Source: Myxococcales bacterium
GTDB lineage: Bacteria > Myxococcota > Myxococcia > Myxococcales > Myxococcaceae
NCBI GenBank assembly: GCA_016191815.1
Contig: JACPVI010000044.1
Span: forward strand, 1-64,000
DNA length: 64,000 nt
Direction of reading: 5' to 3'
Shown here one piece after another: positions 18,365 to 26,564 of this stretch. A program made the translations under genes and the position numbers. Below the pieces are notes generated by a model, which ran no database searches, was not told where the DNA came from, and saw nothing but the letters and a program-made list of their open reading frames with translations. Position 1 is the stretch's first letter; the number at the start of each line of letters is the position of its first letter.

Positions 18365-18372
18365 GACAATCC
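18365..18372 (+). promoter_or_regulatory. GACAATCC box upstream of the peptidase gene
   Basis: GACAATCC lies 20 bases before ATG 18393. The same octamer lies 17 bases before the papain-like protease start at 22712, and both leaders then end in CCGCC-ATGCCCATC. The upstream stretch 18310-18355 is strikingly AT-rich for this genome. The pair may be a shared promoter or operator element. Confidence 0.35.
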
Positions 18373-18392
18373 ACCCCAGAGGAGAAGCCGCC

Positions 18393-19229
18393 ATGCCCAT
18401 CACCGCCACCACCGCCTCGCGCGTCACGGCGAAGAGCTTCGAGCAGCCGGCCAGGCTAGGGGACCAGAGCGCCGCCATCCGCCAGGTGGAGCAGATGCTC
18501 CACGGCCTGGGCTACTTCCCAGGGAAGGTGGACGGGTTCTTCGACGAGCACACCCTCTCCGCGCTCAGGCGCTTCAAGAAGGCGGACCCGCAGGTCGCCA
18601 ACCAAGGCAACGCGATCACCTCTCGGGTGTACTCGAACCTCCGCGACGCGGTCCGGAAGGTGGAGAAGGATCTGAGCTCGCTCGGGAACGATCCGGGCAA
18701 GGTGGACGGGCGCTGGACCGACAACACCACCGGGGCGGTGAAGCGCTTCCAGCGCAAGCACGACATGGAGGTCACCGGCCGGGCCGGCGAACACACCCGG
18801 AAGCGGATCGCCAAGGCGCTGGGTCCCGATCTCGGGAAGCCGAAGCACGCCACCGGGTACGTGAACGGCCGCCCTTTCGGAATCACCGTCTACCCGGTAG
18901 GGCAGGGCGAGTACCTGCGGGCGGACGCGGCCAAGGCCTACGTGCAGATGATCGCCGCCGCCAAGCGCGCGGGGGTGAACCTCTACGCGGTGAGCGGCTT
19001 CCGCACCATGGACGAGCAGCGGAAGCTCTACCAGGCCTACCTCAACGGCACCGGGAACCTGGCGGCGCGTCCGGGCTACTCCAACCACCAGGGCGGCATC
19101 TCGATGGACATCGGAGGGGTCGGCGGCTACGGCACCCGCGCCTACCAGTGGCTCAAGAATCACGCCCGCCGCTTCGGCTTCGTCAACGACGTCTCCGGCG
19201 AGTACTGGCACTGGACCTACAAGCGCTGA
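18393..19229 (+). CDS. Peptidoglycan peptidase: two PG-binding modules plus VanY-type DD-carboxypeptidase
   Basis: A 278-residue protein from ATG 18393, with AGAGGAGAAG before it. Two PG_binding_1 repeats (AAIRQVEQMLHGLGYFPGKVDG at about residue 27; LGNDPGKVDGRWTDNTTGAV at about 96) precede a VanY/M15 peptidase domain with GFRTMDEQRKLY, SNHQGGISMDIGG and EYWHWTY, the zinc-binding H...D...H set. It should cleave D-Ala-D-Ala or related peptide cross-links. There is no signal peptide, so export must use another route or follow lysis. The first residues MPITATT resemble those of the protease at 22712 (MPIDLSV). It overlaps the convergent kinase gene by 13 bases. Confidence 0.87.
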   Translation: MPITATTASRVTAKSFEQPARLGDQSAAIRQVEQMLHGLGYFPGKVDGFFDEHTLSALRRFKKADPQVANQGNAITSRVYSNLRDAVRKVEKDLSSLGNDPGKVDGRWTDNTTGAVKRFQRKHDMEVTGRAGEHTRKRIAKALGPDLGKPKHATGYVNGRPFGITVYPVGQGEYLRADAAKAYVQMIAAAKRAGVNLYAVSGFRTMDEQRKLYQAYLNGTGNLAARPGYSNHQGGISMDIGGVGGYGTRAYQWLKNHARRFGFVNDVSGEYWHWTYKR

Positions 19230-22200
19230 GTGGGAGTTTCCCGGAGCGCGGCTTCGAGCGAGCGCAGCGCGGTGCGGACCAACTCCGAGCGGCTGGCGGA
19301 GGAGGGCCCAGGTCCGTGGGCACGCCGCATGCGCTCCAGCGCCGCCTCCATCCGCCCGGAGGCGATCTCCACGTGCCCGCGGTAGATGTCCAGCGCGGCG
19401 AGCATGGGAGCGTCGGCCACCTCTTTCAAGGTCGCCTCCGCCTCGGAGGAGAGCCGCTCGCCTTCCTCCCTCCGTCCCCGGCCCGAGAGCGCCGCTCCGA
19501 GCGCGCCGCGTACGAAGGCGCCGAAGCGGCGGTCGCCCACCTCAAAGAAGAGTCCGGCCGCCCGCCGGTAGTGGCCGATCGCCTCGTCCAGCCTCAAAAG
19601 CTCGTGCTCGGTGAGCCCGAGGTTCATCAGCGCGATGGCCTCCCAGCGGCGGTTGCCGATCAGCCGGTGCACCGCGAGGGCGCGCTCGTAGAGGGCCCTG
19701 GCGGCGTCGGGGCGGCCGCGGTCGCGCATGAGATCGCCCAGGTTGGAGAGCCCGATGCCCTCCGAACGGACGTTGCCCAGCTCTTTGTGGATGGAGAGCG
19801 CCGTCTCGTAGCTCTCCGCGGCGGCCTCCAGCTCGCCCAGGGCTTGCTGGAGCGCGCCGAGGTTGGAGCGGACGATGGCCTCGAAGCGAAGGTCTCCGGC
19901 CTCGCGGAGGAGCGCGAGCGCCCAGGAGTAGTTCTCCCGGGCGTCCTCCAGCCGTCCCAGCTCCTGCTGCAGATCGCCCAGGTTTCCCAGCGCGCGCCCC
20001 TGCACGCGGCCGTCCGCTGCCTGCTCGAGGAGCTCGATGGCTCGGAGGTACCTCTCGAGCGCCGCTTCGCGCGCTCCGGTGAGCCGCTCGATCCCCGCGA
20101 GGTAGGCCTCCTCGCGCCCCTCCAGCGCGGTGTCTTTGGCCGCGCGCGAGAGCTCGAGCGCCCGCCGGTAGTCCGTCGCCGCCTCGGCGAGCCGCCCCCG
20201 GGCCTGCCGCGCCCGCCCCCTCGCCTCGTGGCCCTTGGCGAGGAGCCTCGGGTCGGCGCCGGCCGCCCGCGCGAGCGCCCCGTCGAGCCAGGGGAGGTGC
20301 GAGCCGAACGGCCCCCGGGTGGAGAGGAGCGGATCCAGCGCGAGCAGCGCCTCGAGCGCCTGCACCGGGCGCTCTCCCTGCGCCACCGCGAGCAGGTTGT
20401 CCCGCTCGCGGGAGAGCGAGTCCAGCGCCAGCTTTCCCTCTGCGCCGTCGGCGCGCTCGGCCAGCTTCTGGCCCAGGGCGAGGAAGTGCCGGGCGTGCCG
20501 CTCGCGGACGGGAGCGGAGGAGGGGCCCAGCTTCTCCTGGGCGAAGGCGCGCACGCTCTCGTAGAAGCCGAACCGCCCGCCCAAGAGCTCCCGAAGGAGC
20601 GAGCGGCGCACCAGCGAGCGCAAGGCTTCGGTCGCGGTCTCCTCGCCCTCGGCACGGGTGAGATCGAGCACGGCCTCGGCGGCCTGGGAGTCGAACCCGC
20701 CCCGGAAGACGGAGGCCTGCGCGAGCGCGGACTGCTCGCGCGGCCCGATGAGCGACCAGCTCCACTCCAGGGTGGCGCGCAGGGTGGACCTTCTCGAGGC
20801 GGGAGCCCCGGGGGCTCCCAGAAGCTCCAGGCGCCTGGGGAGCCGTTCGAGGAGCTGGGCCAGGGTGAGCACCGAGAGCCGCGCCGCCGCCAGCTCGATG
20901 GCCAGCGGGAGCCCATCCAGCTGGCGGACGATCTCCGCGGCGGTCAAGAGCTCGGCGCGGCCGAAGGAGAGGCCCTCTCGCGCGGCCATCGCCCGCTCGA
21001 CGAACAGGCGCACGGCGTCGGTGGAGGCGACGTCGTCCTCGGGGCCGGGGAGCTGGAGCGGCGCCACCTCCAGGCACTCCTCGCCGGCGATGCCCAGAGG
21101 TTCCCGGCTGGTGACGAGGAAGAGCGCCTTGGGGGCGGCGGCCAGCCATCGCCCCACGGAGAGGGGCGCGTGCTCCACCACGTGCTCGAAGTTGTCGAGC
21201 AGGAGCGCGATCGATCCACGGCTGCTGAGCGCGTGGCCCACCTGCGCCACCGCGTCGTCGGTGGTCTTGCCCGCGGTGAGGGAGAGCGAGAGCGCCCGAG
21301 AGGCGGCGGCCAGGATGCCGTCCACGTCGGTCGCCTCGGAGAGGTCGCAGAACCAGATGCCTCCCCGGCGCGCTGGGAGCTGAGTGGCCGCCTCGATGAG
21401 CAGCCGCGTCTTCCCCGCGCCGCCCGGACCGCGCAAGGTGAGCAGCCGGACGCCGGCCAGGAGCATCCGGTGGATTTGGGCCAGCTCGGGCACTCTCCCC
21501 ACGAAGGAGTCGCCTTGCGGCGGAAGGTTGTGGCGCGGCCGATCGAAGGTGGTGAAGCTCTCGAGGGCCGGCTGGGAGGTGGGGTCGGTCTGCGCGTCCA
21601 GCGTCTGGGTGTGGGGCCCATGCGGGTGGGCGGCCGGCGTGCGGAGGGTCGACTCCACCGGGCTGCCGAGCTGCTCCAGAGGCACCGCCGCCTCGAAGGC
21701 GAACAGCTCGCGCAGGTAGGCGGCGAGGTGGGAAGGGCCGGCGGCGAGGCCCTCGCGCAGGACGATCGACTCGAGGCGGTCGCGCAGTTCGCCCGCGCTG
21801 GCAATCCGGCGCCGCTGGTCGCGGGAGAGGGCCTCCAGGCAGAGGGCGTCGAGCTCTGCGCACACCGCCGGGTTCTTCGCCGAGGGAGGCTCGACCTCGC
21901 ACGCCGCCACTCGCCTCAAGGTGTCCGCGTCGGTGGGTCCGCGGAAGAGCCGTTCTAAGGTGAGCATCTCCCACAGCACCACCCCCGTCGCGAAGACGTC
22001 GGTGCGGTGATCGACCCGTTCGCCCGCGGCCTGCTCGGGGGACATGTAGGCCGCCTTCCCGCGCACCACCCCGGTGGCGGTGCGGTGCAGGTGGCCCTTC
22101 GCCTTGGAGACGCCGAAGTCGATCAGCTTGACGCCGCCGGCGTAGCCCAAGAGGACGTTGTGGGGTGTCACGTCGCGGTGGACCAGCTCCAGCGGAGCGC

Positions 22201-22600
22201 CGTCGGGGCCGGGGCACCTCCGGGCGAAGTCCAGCGCGGCGCCCACGTCCGCGGCGATGCGGCAGCAGGCGCCCAGAGGGAGCGGTCGCCCACGGTCGCG
22301 CGCGCGCCGGATGAGCGACCAGAGATCCTGTCCGTGCACCAGCTCCATGGCGAGGTAGTAGGCGCCCTCGGCCTCGCCCAGCTCGAAGAGCTGAACGATG
22401 TTCGGGTGGTTCAGCCTGGCCGCGGTCCGCGCCTCGTCGAGGAAGAGCGCCAAGAGCTGCTCGTCCTGCGACAGCTCGGCCCGCATCCGCTTGATGACCA
22501 ACAGCTTCCCCAGCGACGGATCGCGCGCCAGGTATACCTCGCCCATCCCGCCCTCGCCGAGGCGGCGCAAGAGCTCGTACTTTCCGAGGGGCACCGACAT
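19217..22600 (-). CDS. Ser/Thr protein kinase fused to a predicted ATPase and TPR array
   Basis: About 1127 residues from ATG 22600 (an in-frame ATG at 22642 adds 14). Residues about 8-275 are a Hanks-type kinase: GEGGMGEVYLARD, catalytic Lys in VIKRM, HRDVTPHNVLLG, DFGVSKA. An STAND/AfsR-like NTPase follows, with P-loop RGPGGAGKTRLL near residue 388 and Walker B IALLLDNFEHV near 467, then SREPLGIAGEE. From about residue 700 to 1100 there are many TPRs (GNLGDLQQELGRLEDARENY-type units). No membrane segment is evident. It probably senses a signal through the TPR/NTPase part and phosphorylates Thr residues read by the FHA proteins on either side. Confidence 0.9.
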   Translation of the reverse strand: MSVPLGKYELLRRLGEGGMGEVYLARDPSLGKLLVIKRMRAELSQDEQLLALFLDEARTAARLNHPNIVQLFELGEAEGAYYLAMELVHGQDLWSLIRRARDRGRPLPLGACCRIAADVGAALDFARRCPGPDGAPLELVHRDVTPHNVLLGYAGGVKLIDFGVSKAKGHLHRTATGVVRGKAAYMSPEQAAGERVDHRTDVFATGVVLWEMLTLERLFRGPTDADTLRRVAACEVEPPSAKNPAVCAELDALCLEALSRDQRRRIASAGELRDRLESIVLREGLAAGPSHLAAYLRELFAFEAAVPLEQLGSPVESTLRTPAAHPHGPHTQTLDAQTDPTSQPALESFTTFDRPRHNLPPQGDSFVGRVPELAQIHRMLLAGVRLLTLRGPGGAGKTRLLIEAATQLPARRGGIWFCDLSEATDVDGILAAASRALSLSLTAGKTTDDAVAQVGHALSSRGSIALLLDNFEHVVEHAPLSVGRWLAAAPKALFLVTSREPLGIAGEECLEVAPLQLPGPEDDVASTDAVRLFVERAMAAREGLSFGRAELLTAAEIVRQLDGLPLAIELAAARLSVLTLAQLLERLPRRLELLGAPGAPASRRSTLRATLEWSWSLIGPREQSALAQASVFRGGFDSQAAEAVLDLTRAEGEETATEALRSLVRRSLLRELLGGRFGFYESVRAFAQEKLGPSSAPVRERHARHFLALGQKLAERADGAEGKLALDSLSRERDNLLAVAQGERPVQALEALLALDPLLSTRGPFGSHLPWLDGALARAAGADPRLLAKGHEARGRARQARGRLAEAATDYRRALELSRAAKDTALEGREEAYLAGIERLTGAREAALERYLRAIELLEQAADGRVQGRALGNLGDLQQELGRLEDARENYSWALALLREAGDLRFEAIVRSNLGALQQALGELEAAAESYETALSIHKELGNVRSEGIGLSNLGDLMRDRGRPDAARALYERALAVHRLIGNRRWEAIALMNLGLTEHELLRLDEAIGHYRRAAGLFFEVGDRRFGAFVRGALGAALSGRGRREEGERLSSEAEATLKEVADAPMLAALDIYRGHVEIASGRMEAALERMRRAHGPGPSSASRSELVRTALRSLEAALRETPTQRL

Positions 22601-22686
22601 GCGCGCTAGAATGGCATCAGCTTCGTGTGGGAGAGCGCCCACCAGGGCGCACCCGGGCGCACAGAAACAGCTTAGGAGTCTGTCGA

Positions 22687-22694
22687 GACAATCC
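22687..22694 (+). promoter_or_regulatory. GACAATCC box upstream of the protease gene
   Basis: Second copy of the octamer seen at 18365-18372, here 17 bases upstream of ATG 22712. It could be part of a common control element for the two effector-like genes. Confidence 0.35.
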
Positions 22695-22711
22695 TACTGG
22701 AGTCATCCGCC

Positions 22712-24220
22712 ATGCCCATCGACCTGTCGGTAAGGAGAAGCCCCCGCCTCGCGCCCCGAGCGCCGGCGGCGGGAGCAGCCCAGCGCTCCCGGCCCGAGGT
22801 TCGGATGGATCGCTTCGGAGAGAGCCGCTTCGAGGCGCAGGCGCGCCGGGTGGCGCGGAACGAAGGTGACCGCTTCGAGCCGGCGCAAAGGACCCTCACC
22901 ATCGGGGTGGCCACCGACGACTCCACCGGCGACGGGACGCAGGGCGCGGCCGCGGCGCACGGCGGGCGCGCGGAGCTTCCTTCGTACTTGAAGCACCCGA
23001 AGCCGGAGCGCCGCGAGCATTTGCCGCTCAGCCAGCGCGAGCGCGTCGAGGTTTCGCGCGCCATCGCCAAGTCCGCACTGGCGCCGGAGCAGAAGCTCGC
23101 GCTCCGGCAGGCGGCGGAGGATCCGGCCACCGCGCGGAGGCTGGATCGCATCCTCGACGGGGCCCGCGAGCTTCCGGACGGCGCCCGGGCGAAGCTGCTC
23201 GGCCGGGTGGCCAAGGATCCTTCCGGCTCCCAGGCTGCGGTGATCGACCAGGTGATGCGGAGCGACACCTGGGACAAGGTGGGCGAGGACGGGAGGAGGC
23301 AGCTCGCGAAGGTGCTCGGCGCGTCCACCGAGCGCGGCGCGGCGCTCTTGGGCAGGATGGTGGAGAAGACGCCCGAGCGGCTTCTCGACCGGGACAGCCA
23401 CGGGCGCACGCTGCTCGCCAACCTATCGAGGCTCTCGAGCCATCCGCTCAACTCCAGCCTCGACGAAGCGGGGAGGAGCGCGATCCTCGAAGACGTCATC
23501 CGCGACGTGGCGATGCCCAAGCGGGTGGACCAGGGGAGCAAGGGCGATGTGGGCACCTGCACGGTGGCGTCGATGCAGTACGAGCTGGCGCGCGACAACC
23601 CCTCCGAGCTGGCCCGGCTGATGGTGGGGCTCACCGGCCCGGACGGGAAGGTGAAGATGAGAAACGGGGAGAGGCTCTGGGTGCAGCCGGGCTTCCTCGA
23701 GAACCCCAACGACTCCCGCAGCCTGGCGGACAGCATCTTCCAGTCGGCGGCGATGGAGTACGCCAACGGCAAGTTGAACTACGACGCCAGGCGCGACATC
23801 TCCAGCCCCAAGGGCAAGCCGGGGAAGGTGGCGCAGCGCGGGCTGGACGGCGCGCAGCAAATCAGGATGCTGGAGGCGCTCTTCGGCACCAAGTACGAGG
23901 CGGTGGGGAAGGGAAACCTCGCGCACCAGAAGAAGCTGATCGAGTTCCTGAGGAGCCGGCCTTCGTTCGAGAGCGAGCGGCCGATCATCCTGAACCTGGA
24001 CATGGGGAAGACCAACCACGCGGTCACCTTCATGCGCGTGGAGAACGGAAGGGTCTTCTACCGGGACCCGTACGGCGAGGTGGAGTCGATGAGCGTGCGC
24101 GAGCTGCGGCGGCGACTCACCGCGGTGCACGCGCCCGAGGGCCAGCTCCCCGGCGGGCTCGCGGCTGGGAGCACCAAGCCGCACAGCGGCGGGGTGGCCA
24201 CCGACGACTCGACCGGCTGA
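22712..24220 (+). CDS. Predicted papain-like cysteine protease with GVATDDSTG tags
   Basis: A 502-residue protein with no signal peptide or membrane segment. Residues 1-260 are charged and helical. A clan-CA-like catalytic set is readable: Gln274 in VDQGSKGDVG, Cys283 in GTCTVASMQ, His436 in TNHAVTFMR and Asp452 in YRDPYGE. The exact nonapeptide GVATDDSTG occurs twice, at residues 65-73 and as the last nine residues (494-502), framing the protein. The N-terminus (MPIDLSV) and the GACAATCC leader resemble the peptidase gene at 18393. I infer an exported or self-processed protease effector. No close family comes to mind, and a transglutaminase-like activity is the main alternative. Confidence 0.65.
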   Translation: MPIDLSVRRSPRLAPRAPAAGAAQRSRPEVRMDRFGESRFEAQARRVARNEGDRFEPAQRTLTIGVATDDSTGDGTQGAAAAHGGRAELPSYLKHPKPERREHLPLSQRERVEVSRAIAKSALAPEQKLALRQAAEDPATARRLDRILDGARELPDGARAKLLGRVAKDPSGSQAAVIDQVMRSDTWDKVGEDGRRQLAKVLGASTERGAALLGRMVEKTPERLLDRDSHGRTLLANLSRLSSHPLNSSLDEAGRSAILEDVIRDVAMPKRVDQGSKGDVGTCTVASMQYELARDNPSELARLMVGLTGPDGKVKMRNGERLWVQPGFLENPNDSRSLADSIFQSAAMEYANGKLNYDARRDISSPKGKPGKVAQRGLDGAQQIRMLEALFGTKYEAVGKGNLAHQKKLIEFLRSRPSFESERPIILNLDMGKTNHAVTFMRVENGRVFYRDPYGEVESMSVRELRRRLTAVHAPEGQLPGGLAAGSTKPHSGGVATDDSTG

Positions 24221-24222
24221 CG

Positions 24223-25488
24223 TCAGTCCTTGGCCCGGAGACCGTGCTCGGCCAATAACTCGTAGAGGTAGGAGCGGGACATCTTCGCCTCGCGAGCGGC
24301 GCGGGTGGCCGAGCCCTGGTGCTTTCGCAGCAAGGCCTCGAGGTAGCTCCGCTCGAAGGCCTTCACCGCCAGGAGGCGAGCCTGGCTGAAGCCCTCCGCG
24401 CTCGCGGCGGCCTCCGCTTCGGTGGGCAGCGCCTCGGTGACACCCACGGCGAGCGTTCGCTCCACCAGGTTTCGAAGCTCGCGGACGTTGCCCGGCCAGT
24501 GGTACGCGGTGAGGCAGGCCAAGCTGGCGCCGGAGAGCTGGAGGTCGTGCCCGAGCTCCTTGGCGAATCTCTCCGCGAGGAGCGGGATGTCGTCGGGCCG
24601 CTCGCGCAACGGTGGAACCTGCAGCGTCACCGTGGAAAGCCGGTGGAGGAGGTCTGCTCGGAACTGGCCCTTGGCCAGTAGCTCTTCGAGCGGGACGCGC
24701 GAGGACGCCACCACCCGGGGGCTCCACCTTCGGGGCGCTGCCTCGCCGGGGCGAAGGGCCTCCTGGCGGTCCACCGCGCGAAGGAGCATCGGCTGCACCT
24801 TTGGGGGCAGCTCCCCGACCTGGTCCAAGAAGAGGGTGCCATCGTCGGACGCCTTGCCTTGGCTCGGCGCGGTGTTGGCCGAGGCGGGACCGAACAGACG
24901 CGTTGCGGCTAGCGGTGGAGTGAACGTGGCGCAGTCCACCGAGAGGAAGGGCCCGCTGCGCCCGGAGAGGGCATGGATGGCTCGGGCGACTTCTTCTTTC
25001 CCGGCCCCGGCTTCCCCGAGGAGAAGCACCGTGGCCTCGGTCGGAGCGACCAGCTCGAGCTGCCGGAAGAGCCGCCGCATCGGAGTCGAGCGGCTGAAAA
25101 GGGCGCCCACCTCCTCGCGAGTGGACAGCTCGTCGGTGGCGGGAGCGGCGGGGAGGAGGGCGAGCTTGGTCGCTCCGAGCTCGATCACCCCACCCACCGG
25201 GACGCTCAGGGAGTCCACCTTGGCTCCGAGGTGGCGGGTGCCGTTCTTGCTGCCGAGGTCGCGCACCTTCACTCGTCCGGCCGCGAGCGACAGCTCCGCG
25301 TGTTGGCGAGAGACGGAAGGGTCGGAGAGCCTGAGCCCGCACCCCTCGGCGGTGCCGGCGATCAGCGGCGTTAAGGAGAGCCGCGCCTCCGCGCCCGCGT
25401 CCGCGCCCTCGATGACGCGGATCCGCACCGAGGCGTGCGCGCCCGCAGGAGTCAGCTCGACAGAGCGAGTGCCCTTCTCCTCGGCCAT
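24223..25488 (-). CDS. FHA-AAA+-HTH regulator with Walker B Glu-to-Gln and no GAFTGA (paralogue 2)
   Basis: A 421-residue paralogue of the 16995 gene. ATG 25488 avoids overlap with the upstream PIN gene; ATG 25497 is the alternative. FHA domain with SVSRQHAELSL and SKNGTRHLG; AAA+ with Walker A GEAGAGKEEVARA, FRADLLHRL and YHWPGNVRELRNLV; Fis-like HTH (GSATRAAREAKMSRSYLYEL). The GAFTGA loop is replaced by PASANTAPSQGKAS, and Walker B reads GTLFLDQVGEL, with Gln where the catalytic Glu should be. ATP hydrolysis should be weak or absent. It may work as an ATP-locked DNA-binding partner of paralogue 1. The stop is 2 bases from the end of the convergent protease gene. Confidence 0.87.
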   Translation of the reverse strand: MAEEKGTRSVELTPAGAHASVRIRVIEGADAGAEARLSLTPLIAGTAEGCGLRLSDPSVSRQHAELSLAAGRVKVRDLGSKNGTRHLGAKVDSLSVPVGGVIELGATKLALLPAAPATDELSTREEVGALFSRSTPMRRLFRQLELVAPTEATVLLLGEAGAGKEEVARAIHALSGRSGPFLSVDCATFTPPLAATRLFGPASANTAPSQGKASDDGTLFLDQVGELPPKVQPMLLRAVDRQEALRPGEAAPRRWSPRVVASSRVPLEELLAKGQFRADLLHRLSTVTLQVPPLRERPDDIPLLAERFAKELGHDLQLSGASLACLTAYHWPGNVRELRNLVERTLAVGVTEALPTEAEAAASAEGFSQARLLAVKAFERSYLEALLRKHQGSATRAAREAKMSRSYLYELLAEHGLRAKD

Positions 25489-25489
25489 G

Positions 25490-25930
25490 TCAGCCAACGC
25501 CGCGGGCGGAAAACGGGTTGCGGATCAGCACAGTGCCGTAGAGGCGCCCTTCTTGGAAGTCCTCGGACCAAAGCTCGCCCAGCCCGTAGTGCTCCGCGTA
25601 GGCCCACAGGTGCGCATCGAACCAAGGAAGCCCGTAGGCGGCCGCCCCTCGGAGCGCGGTGCGCATCAAGGCGTCGTTCGGGTAGAGCACCTCGAAAGTG
25701 GAGAGCATCTCCTCGGCCTCGCGCCGCGCTTCGTTCGGAGCCAGCAAGGGAGCCTCCTTCCCCAGCGGGCGAGTGACCGCTGCGAGGAACTCGACGATCG
25801 CCTGGTGCGGGACACGGACCGAATCACGGGCGATGCCCTCCACGAGAAGCCGCGAGGCGGTCCGCTGCTTTTCCGGGAAGCGAAAGTCGTAGCAGTAGAC
25901 CAGGACGTTGGTGTCAATGAGGGCGGCCAC
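25490..25930 (-). CDS. PIN-domain toxin (VapC-like)
   Basis: A 146-residue PIN ribonuclease. The acidic active-site residues are visible in ALIDTNVLVYCYD, IVEFLAAV, WFDAHLWAYAE and LWSEDFQEG. VapC toxins cleave tRNA or rRNA when their antitoxin is degraded. Its ATG overlaps the antitoxin gene end by 17 bases, the usual translational coupling of type II pairs. The C-terminal YGTVLIRNPF matches the common end of this PIN subfamily. Confidence 0.9.
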   Translation of the reverse strand: MAALIDTNVLVYCYDFRFPEKQRTASRLLVEGIARDSVRVPHQAIVEFLAAVTRPLGKEAPLLAPNEARREAEEMLSTFEVLYPNDALMRTALRGAAAYGLPWFDAHLWAYAEHYGLGELWSEDFQEGRLYGTVLIRNPFSARGVG

Positions 25931-26198
25931 GGTCGTACAGCTCCTCGCGGGTCCAGCCCCGGCTCGCCGGCCTGGCCGCCCTTCGCCCGGCCTGCCGGCG
26001 GCGCTGCCGTTGCATCGCCGCCCTAAAGAGCGCCAGGCGCGCCTTCAGATCCACTGTGGGCTTCGTAGCCCTGGCGGGCAGTACGCGAATGCTCTCTCCG
26101 GCGGGCAGCCACTCGAGCTCGTCGCCCGGGCGGATGCCGTATCGCTCGGCAATCGACTTGGGGACCGTCACCTGGAGCTTGGTGGTGACCTTGCCCAT
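25914..26198 (-). CDS. AbrB/MazE-type antitoxin
   Basis: A 94-residue protein with a SpoVT/AbrB swapped-hairpin domain (KVTTKLQVTVPKSIAERYGI, then RPGDELEWLPAGESIRV) and a very basic C-terminal tail (RQRRRQAGRRAARPASRGW) ending in EELYDRGRPH, the typical toxin-wrapping segment. It should repress its own promoter and neutralise the PIN toxin encoded immediately downstream. No other gene is in the pair. Confidence 0.88.
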   Translation of the reverse strand: MGKVTTKLQVTVPKSIAERYGIRPGDELEWLPAGESIRVLPARATKPTVDLKARLALFRAAMQRQRRRQAGRRAARPASRGWTREELYDRGRPH

Positions 26199-26207
26199 GT
26201 CCTTACT

Positions 26208-26528
26208 CTAGTAAGGACGGCGCCCTTGCTCAACCGGCCTCAACTTCTTCGTCCCCGGAGATGCGCCCGCGGGCCTGTGGGTCGGGCCTCGCTTCCAGGC
26301 TGGAAGAGCGACTTGCGCATCCGCGCCCAGCACCGCCTCGTGGCAAGCGGCGCAGCTCACTCCCGCCCGGTGATGCTCCCCGTGCGAGAAGGTGATTCGA
26401 CCTCCGCCGAATTCCACCTCCCCGGGGCGCGTGGACGGCGGGCATCCGAAGATGAGCCAGCCGGCTGCCAGCAGCGTTGGAAGCACACGGCCGCTCAAGC
26501 GCCGCCGCAAGCCAGCCTCTGGCGACAC
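26208..26528 (-). CDS. Small monoheme cytochrome-like lipoprotein
   Basis: A 106-residue protein with a lipoprotein signal (LLAAGWLIFGC) and one CAACH heme-binding motif within ITFSHGEHHRAGVSCAACH, the pattern of c7/class III cytochrome units where a distal His precedes the motif. The C-terminal 35 residues are basic and featureless. It lies 36 bases after the decaheme gene on the same strand and probably serves as an accessory electron carrier. It is short compared with usual c7 cytochromes, so it may be a truncated relic. Confidence 0.7.
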   Translation of the reverse strand: MSPEAGLRRRLSGRVLPTLLAAGWLIFGCPPSTRPGEVEFGGGRITFSHGEHHRAGVSCAACHEAVLGADAQVALPAWKRGPTHRPAGASPGTKKLRPVEQGRRPY

Positions 26529-26564
26529 CCTGCCTTCGGCGCGACTCGCCCCGCACGCATCTCC

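Noticed and set aside
18300-18392. Possible sigma54 (-24/-12) promoter before the peptidase gene (TTGCT present)
   Set aside because: No GG dinucleotide lies at the right distance upstream of the TTGCT, so the consensus is not met.
18266-21958. A 1230-codon + strand frame across the peptidase and opposite the kinase
   Set aside because: It overlaps two well-supported genes in other frames and has low-complexity Arg/Glu/Gly composition with no motif.
23423-25342. A 639-codon minus-strand frame over the protease and second FHA gene
   Set aside because: It overlaps two real genes, is Arg/Gly/Pro-rich and has no family features.
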